Source: an uncultured Lachnospiraceae bacterium (GTDB taxonomy: Bacteria; Bacillota; Clostridia; Lachnospirales; Lachnospiraceae). From it: a stretch of 7,776 nt of DNA. The position numbers and the translations under genes are program-made. Location: positions 1-7,776 of the forward strand of contig USKC01000142.1 in NCBI GenBank assembly GCA_900555195.1, in the 5' to 3' direction. Below the pieces are notes generated by a model. It saw only the letters and a program-made list of their open reading frames with translations. It was not told the DNA's origin and made no database searches. Below are positions 6,494 to 7,776 of this stretch, piece after piece. Within the stretch, counting starts at the first letter, position 1, and each line of letters starts with the position of its first letter.

Positions 6494-6892
6494 TTATGAA
6501 ACGAACACATCCACAGCATTCTCTTCCTGCTCCTGATGTCCCTCAATCGTGACTACCAGTTCATGTGGAAGACATATGATGCTCTCCCCGCTTCTGCTGA
6601 TTTTTCCCTGTCTGACGCAGAGACCGTCCGGACAGTCCGCTTCTTCCATCCATGCCGTTCCGTCTTCGATGATGAGAAGATTCTCTCCCTCTTCATCCGA
6701 AAGCGGTATCCTGCTGTCTTCCTGCAGAGAATACCGTCCGATCTCTTCTCCGCCGCGGCTGATCACCACAATGCTTCCCTCCTCCGAAAACAGGAACAGG
6801 AAGAGGAAAACGGCCGCAGCTGCGGCCAGAATCACAGCAATCAACGCCATATCCGCTTTTGTCATTATAACACGATCGAACATACGTTTCAA
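6494..6892 (-). CDS. NusG domain II-containing membrane-anchored protein
   Basis: A 132-residue protein with one N-terminal membrane segment (about residues 15-35, Ala/Phe/Leu-rich) and an extracytoplasmic beta-rich NusG domain II (PF07009 type, about 38-116). The family's cysteine motif is present: DCPDGLCVRQGKIS at 86-99 (C87, C92) and ICLPHELVV at 106-114 (C107). It is not the transcription factor NusG; the KOW and NGN domains are absent. The start is uncertain: TTG 6892 overlaps the upstream stop as TTGA and has GAGGA 6 bases upstream; ATG 6883 and ATG 6865 are in-frame alternatives, and 6865 gives the N-terminus MTKADMALIAV that looks most family-like but has no ribosome binding site. 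The next gene is its usual partner, a Gx transporter family protein, suggesting a joint membrane redox or transport role. Confidence 0.87.
   Translation of the reverse strand: MKRMFDRVIMTKADMALIAVILAAAAAVFLFLFLFSEEGSIVVISRGGEEIGRYSLQEDSRIPLSDEEGENLLIIEDGTAWMEEADCPDGLCVRQGKISRSGESIICLPHELVVTIEGHQEQEENAVDVFVS
6864..6892 (-). promoter_or_regulatory. Near-consensus sigma-A promoter at the TPR/NusG-II junction
   Basis: Minus strand TTGAAA (6892-6887), exactly 17 bases, then TGTTATAAT (6872-6864): a perfect -10 with TGn extension and a -35 matching 5 of 6 bases. The -35 overlaps the TTGA stop/start junction. Transcription would begin near 6857, inside the NusG-II reading frame, so the RNA could serve the Gx gene and ruvAB but would lack the NusG-II start codons at 6892, 6883 and 6865. 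Confidence 0.55.
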
Positions 6893-7677
6893 GATTCTTC
6901 CTCTTCTTCCTGCATCATAGCGGCGAGCTTCTCACAGTTCTCCCGCAGCACTCTCGTTCCTTCGCTCGCGCCCATATACTGTTCGCTTTTGGCAGCCGCC
7001 TTCTCATAGAAATGCAGCGCTTCCTTTCTTTTTCCTTCTGTCCACGCAGCCTCTCCCAGCCCCGCCAGGCAGGTTAGATAGTATAGTTCAAACTGGCTCT
7101 GCTCCTGTGCGCTCCGCTCGTTTCCCTCATTCTTCTCAAATAATAAAAGAGCTCTGGAAAAAAGCGCGCTCTTTTGCCCATATATAGAGTCCCTAAAACG
7201 GGACGCGCCCTGTGCGTCTTTCTCCTGCCCGCTGGCAGTACAAAGCGCCAGCCTGGTCAGAACCTCCGCCAGCAATTCTTCCACCCTTCTGTGTTCCCAG
7301 TCTCCTTCAGACGAACCAGCTGCTTCCAGCCGTCTTTCCAGAATCCTGGCCGCCCTTTCATAATACCTGGCCGCTTCTTCCGGCCGGCCCGCTCCGTCAT
7401 ACGCGGCAGCCGCATTCACCAACACGAGCGCGAAATGCTCGGTATCCTCCAGCTGAAGTTCTTCCATCAGAACCAGCAAATCTTCCGCCAGCAGGAACGC
7501 TCCGTCAAAACGTCCCGTCTGCCTGTAAAAGTCCAGAAGCTCATTGCCGCATGCAATATATACCCCATGCGCCTCTTCTTCCCTCGCCCTGTCCATGCAG
7601 CCGGTCAGGAACGGTTCTATCTCATCCCAACGCTCTTCTTCTATGAATCGATTCAGTTTCTCATAAATCTCTTCCAT
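6889..7677 (-). CDS. TPR-like repeat protein of unknown function
   Basis: Soluble, acidic 262-residue protein with no signal peptide or membrane segment. It is almost wholly helical and contains TPR-like helix pairs: about residues 38-72 (GNELLDFYRQTGRFDGAF), 82-116 (NAAAAYDGAGRPEEAARYYERA, the clearest) and 200-232 (AGLGEAAWTEGKRKEALHFYEKAA). A low-complexity EEEEES end closes it. Such folds bind other proteins; no partner or enzymatic motif can be seen. Start ATG 7677 has AGAGG 11 bases upstream. The stop TGA overlaps the proposed TTG start of the NusG-II gene, indicating translational coupling and a shared operon. Confidence 0.8.
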   Translation of the reverse strand: MEEIYEKLNRFIEEERWDEIEPFLTGCMDRAREEEAHGVYIACGNELLDFYRQTGRFDGAFLLAEDLLVLMEELQLEDTEHFALVLVNAAAAYDGAGRPEEAARYYERAARILERRLEAAGSSEGDWEHRRVEELLAEVLTRLALCTASGQEKDAQGASRFRDSIYGQKSALFSRALLLFEKNEGNERSAQEQSQFELYYLTCLAGLGEAAWTEGKRKEALHFYEKAAAKSEQYMGASEGTRVLRENCEKLAAMMQEEEEES

Positions 7678-7706
7678 CTTTTTTCCATCCTCTTGTATAC
7701 TGTCAG

Positions 7707-7776
7707 TTATTCCTCTTCTTCATACAGCTGCCATCCAAGGCCCGCATCATACGCCATACACCTCCAGATGATCTGC
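7707..7776 (-). CDS. Possible 3' end of an upstream gene
   Basis: A minus-strand frame open from the window edge to TAA at 7709-7707, encoding 22 complete residues ending GLGWQLYEEEE. It stops 30 bases before the TPR gene start, the spacing expected inside an operon. A second frame is also open over this stretch, to a TGA at about 7704-7702, so the choice rests on composition and the acidic end only. Too short to identify. Confidence 0.4.
   Translation of the reverse strand, partial: QIIWRCMAYDAGLGWQLYEEEE

Noticed and set aside
6494..6892. Transcription elongation factor NusG
   Set aside because: Only the domain II type fold with a membrane anchor is present; NGN and KOW domains are missing and the length is too short.
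1..7776. Mobile element, CRISPR array, phage or defence system
   Set aside because: No transposase, integrase, direct-repeat array, inverted terminal repeats or toxin-antitoxin frame was seen; the genes are housekeeping or core membrane genes on one strand.

Overview
All recognisable genes lie on the minus strand and are tightly packed, so transcription runs from right to left. The G+C content looks slightly above 50%. The gene set points to a Gram-positive anaerobe of the Clostridia, most likely Lachnospiraceae: a short NusG domain II membrane protein next to a Gx-transporter-family protein, ruvA-ruvB, a ZapA-like protein with a long coiled coil, a long U32 protein, and a SEDS polymerase with extra N-terminal membrane segments. 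The lineage is inferred from gene content and order; no rRNA or tRNA gene is present to confirm it.

Layout in transcription order: (1) the last codons of a possible upstream gene (7776-7707); (2) a soluble TPR-like protein of unknown role (7677-6889); (3) a NusG domain II protein (6892-6494) whose TTG start overlaps the TPR stop; (4) a Gx transporter / Hpre_diP_synt_I family membrane protein (6469-5966); (5) ruvA (5876-5274) and (6) ruvB (5234-4239), the Holliday-junction branch-migration motor; (7) zapA (4180-3767), an FtsZ-ring factor; (8) an intrinsic terminator (about 3756-3733); (9) a 740-residue U32 protein, probably an iron-sulfur RNA hydroxylase rather than a protease (3684-1462); (10) an FtsW/RodA/SpoVE glycosyltransferase (1458 to the window edge, 3' end missing).

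There are three likely expression blocks. Genes 2-6 form a run with short gaps. A near-consensus promoter (TTGAAA, 17 bp, extended -10 TATAAT) sits on the TPR/NusG-II junction and could drive the Gx-ruvAB part separately. zapA has its own candidate promoter in the end of ruvB and is closed by the terminator. The U32 and SEDS genes follow with a 3-bp gap and are almost certainly cotranscribed, but I found no convincing promoter for them.

Functionally the window mixes membrane redox or transport (NusG-II plus Gx), recombination (RuvAB), division (ZapA, possibly the SEDS protein) and RNA modification (U32). Nothing indicates a mobile element, CRISPR array, phage gene or defence island. The most unusual element is a tryptophan/acidic repeat tail on the SEDS protein. 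No intergenic stretch exceeds 100 bases.
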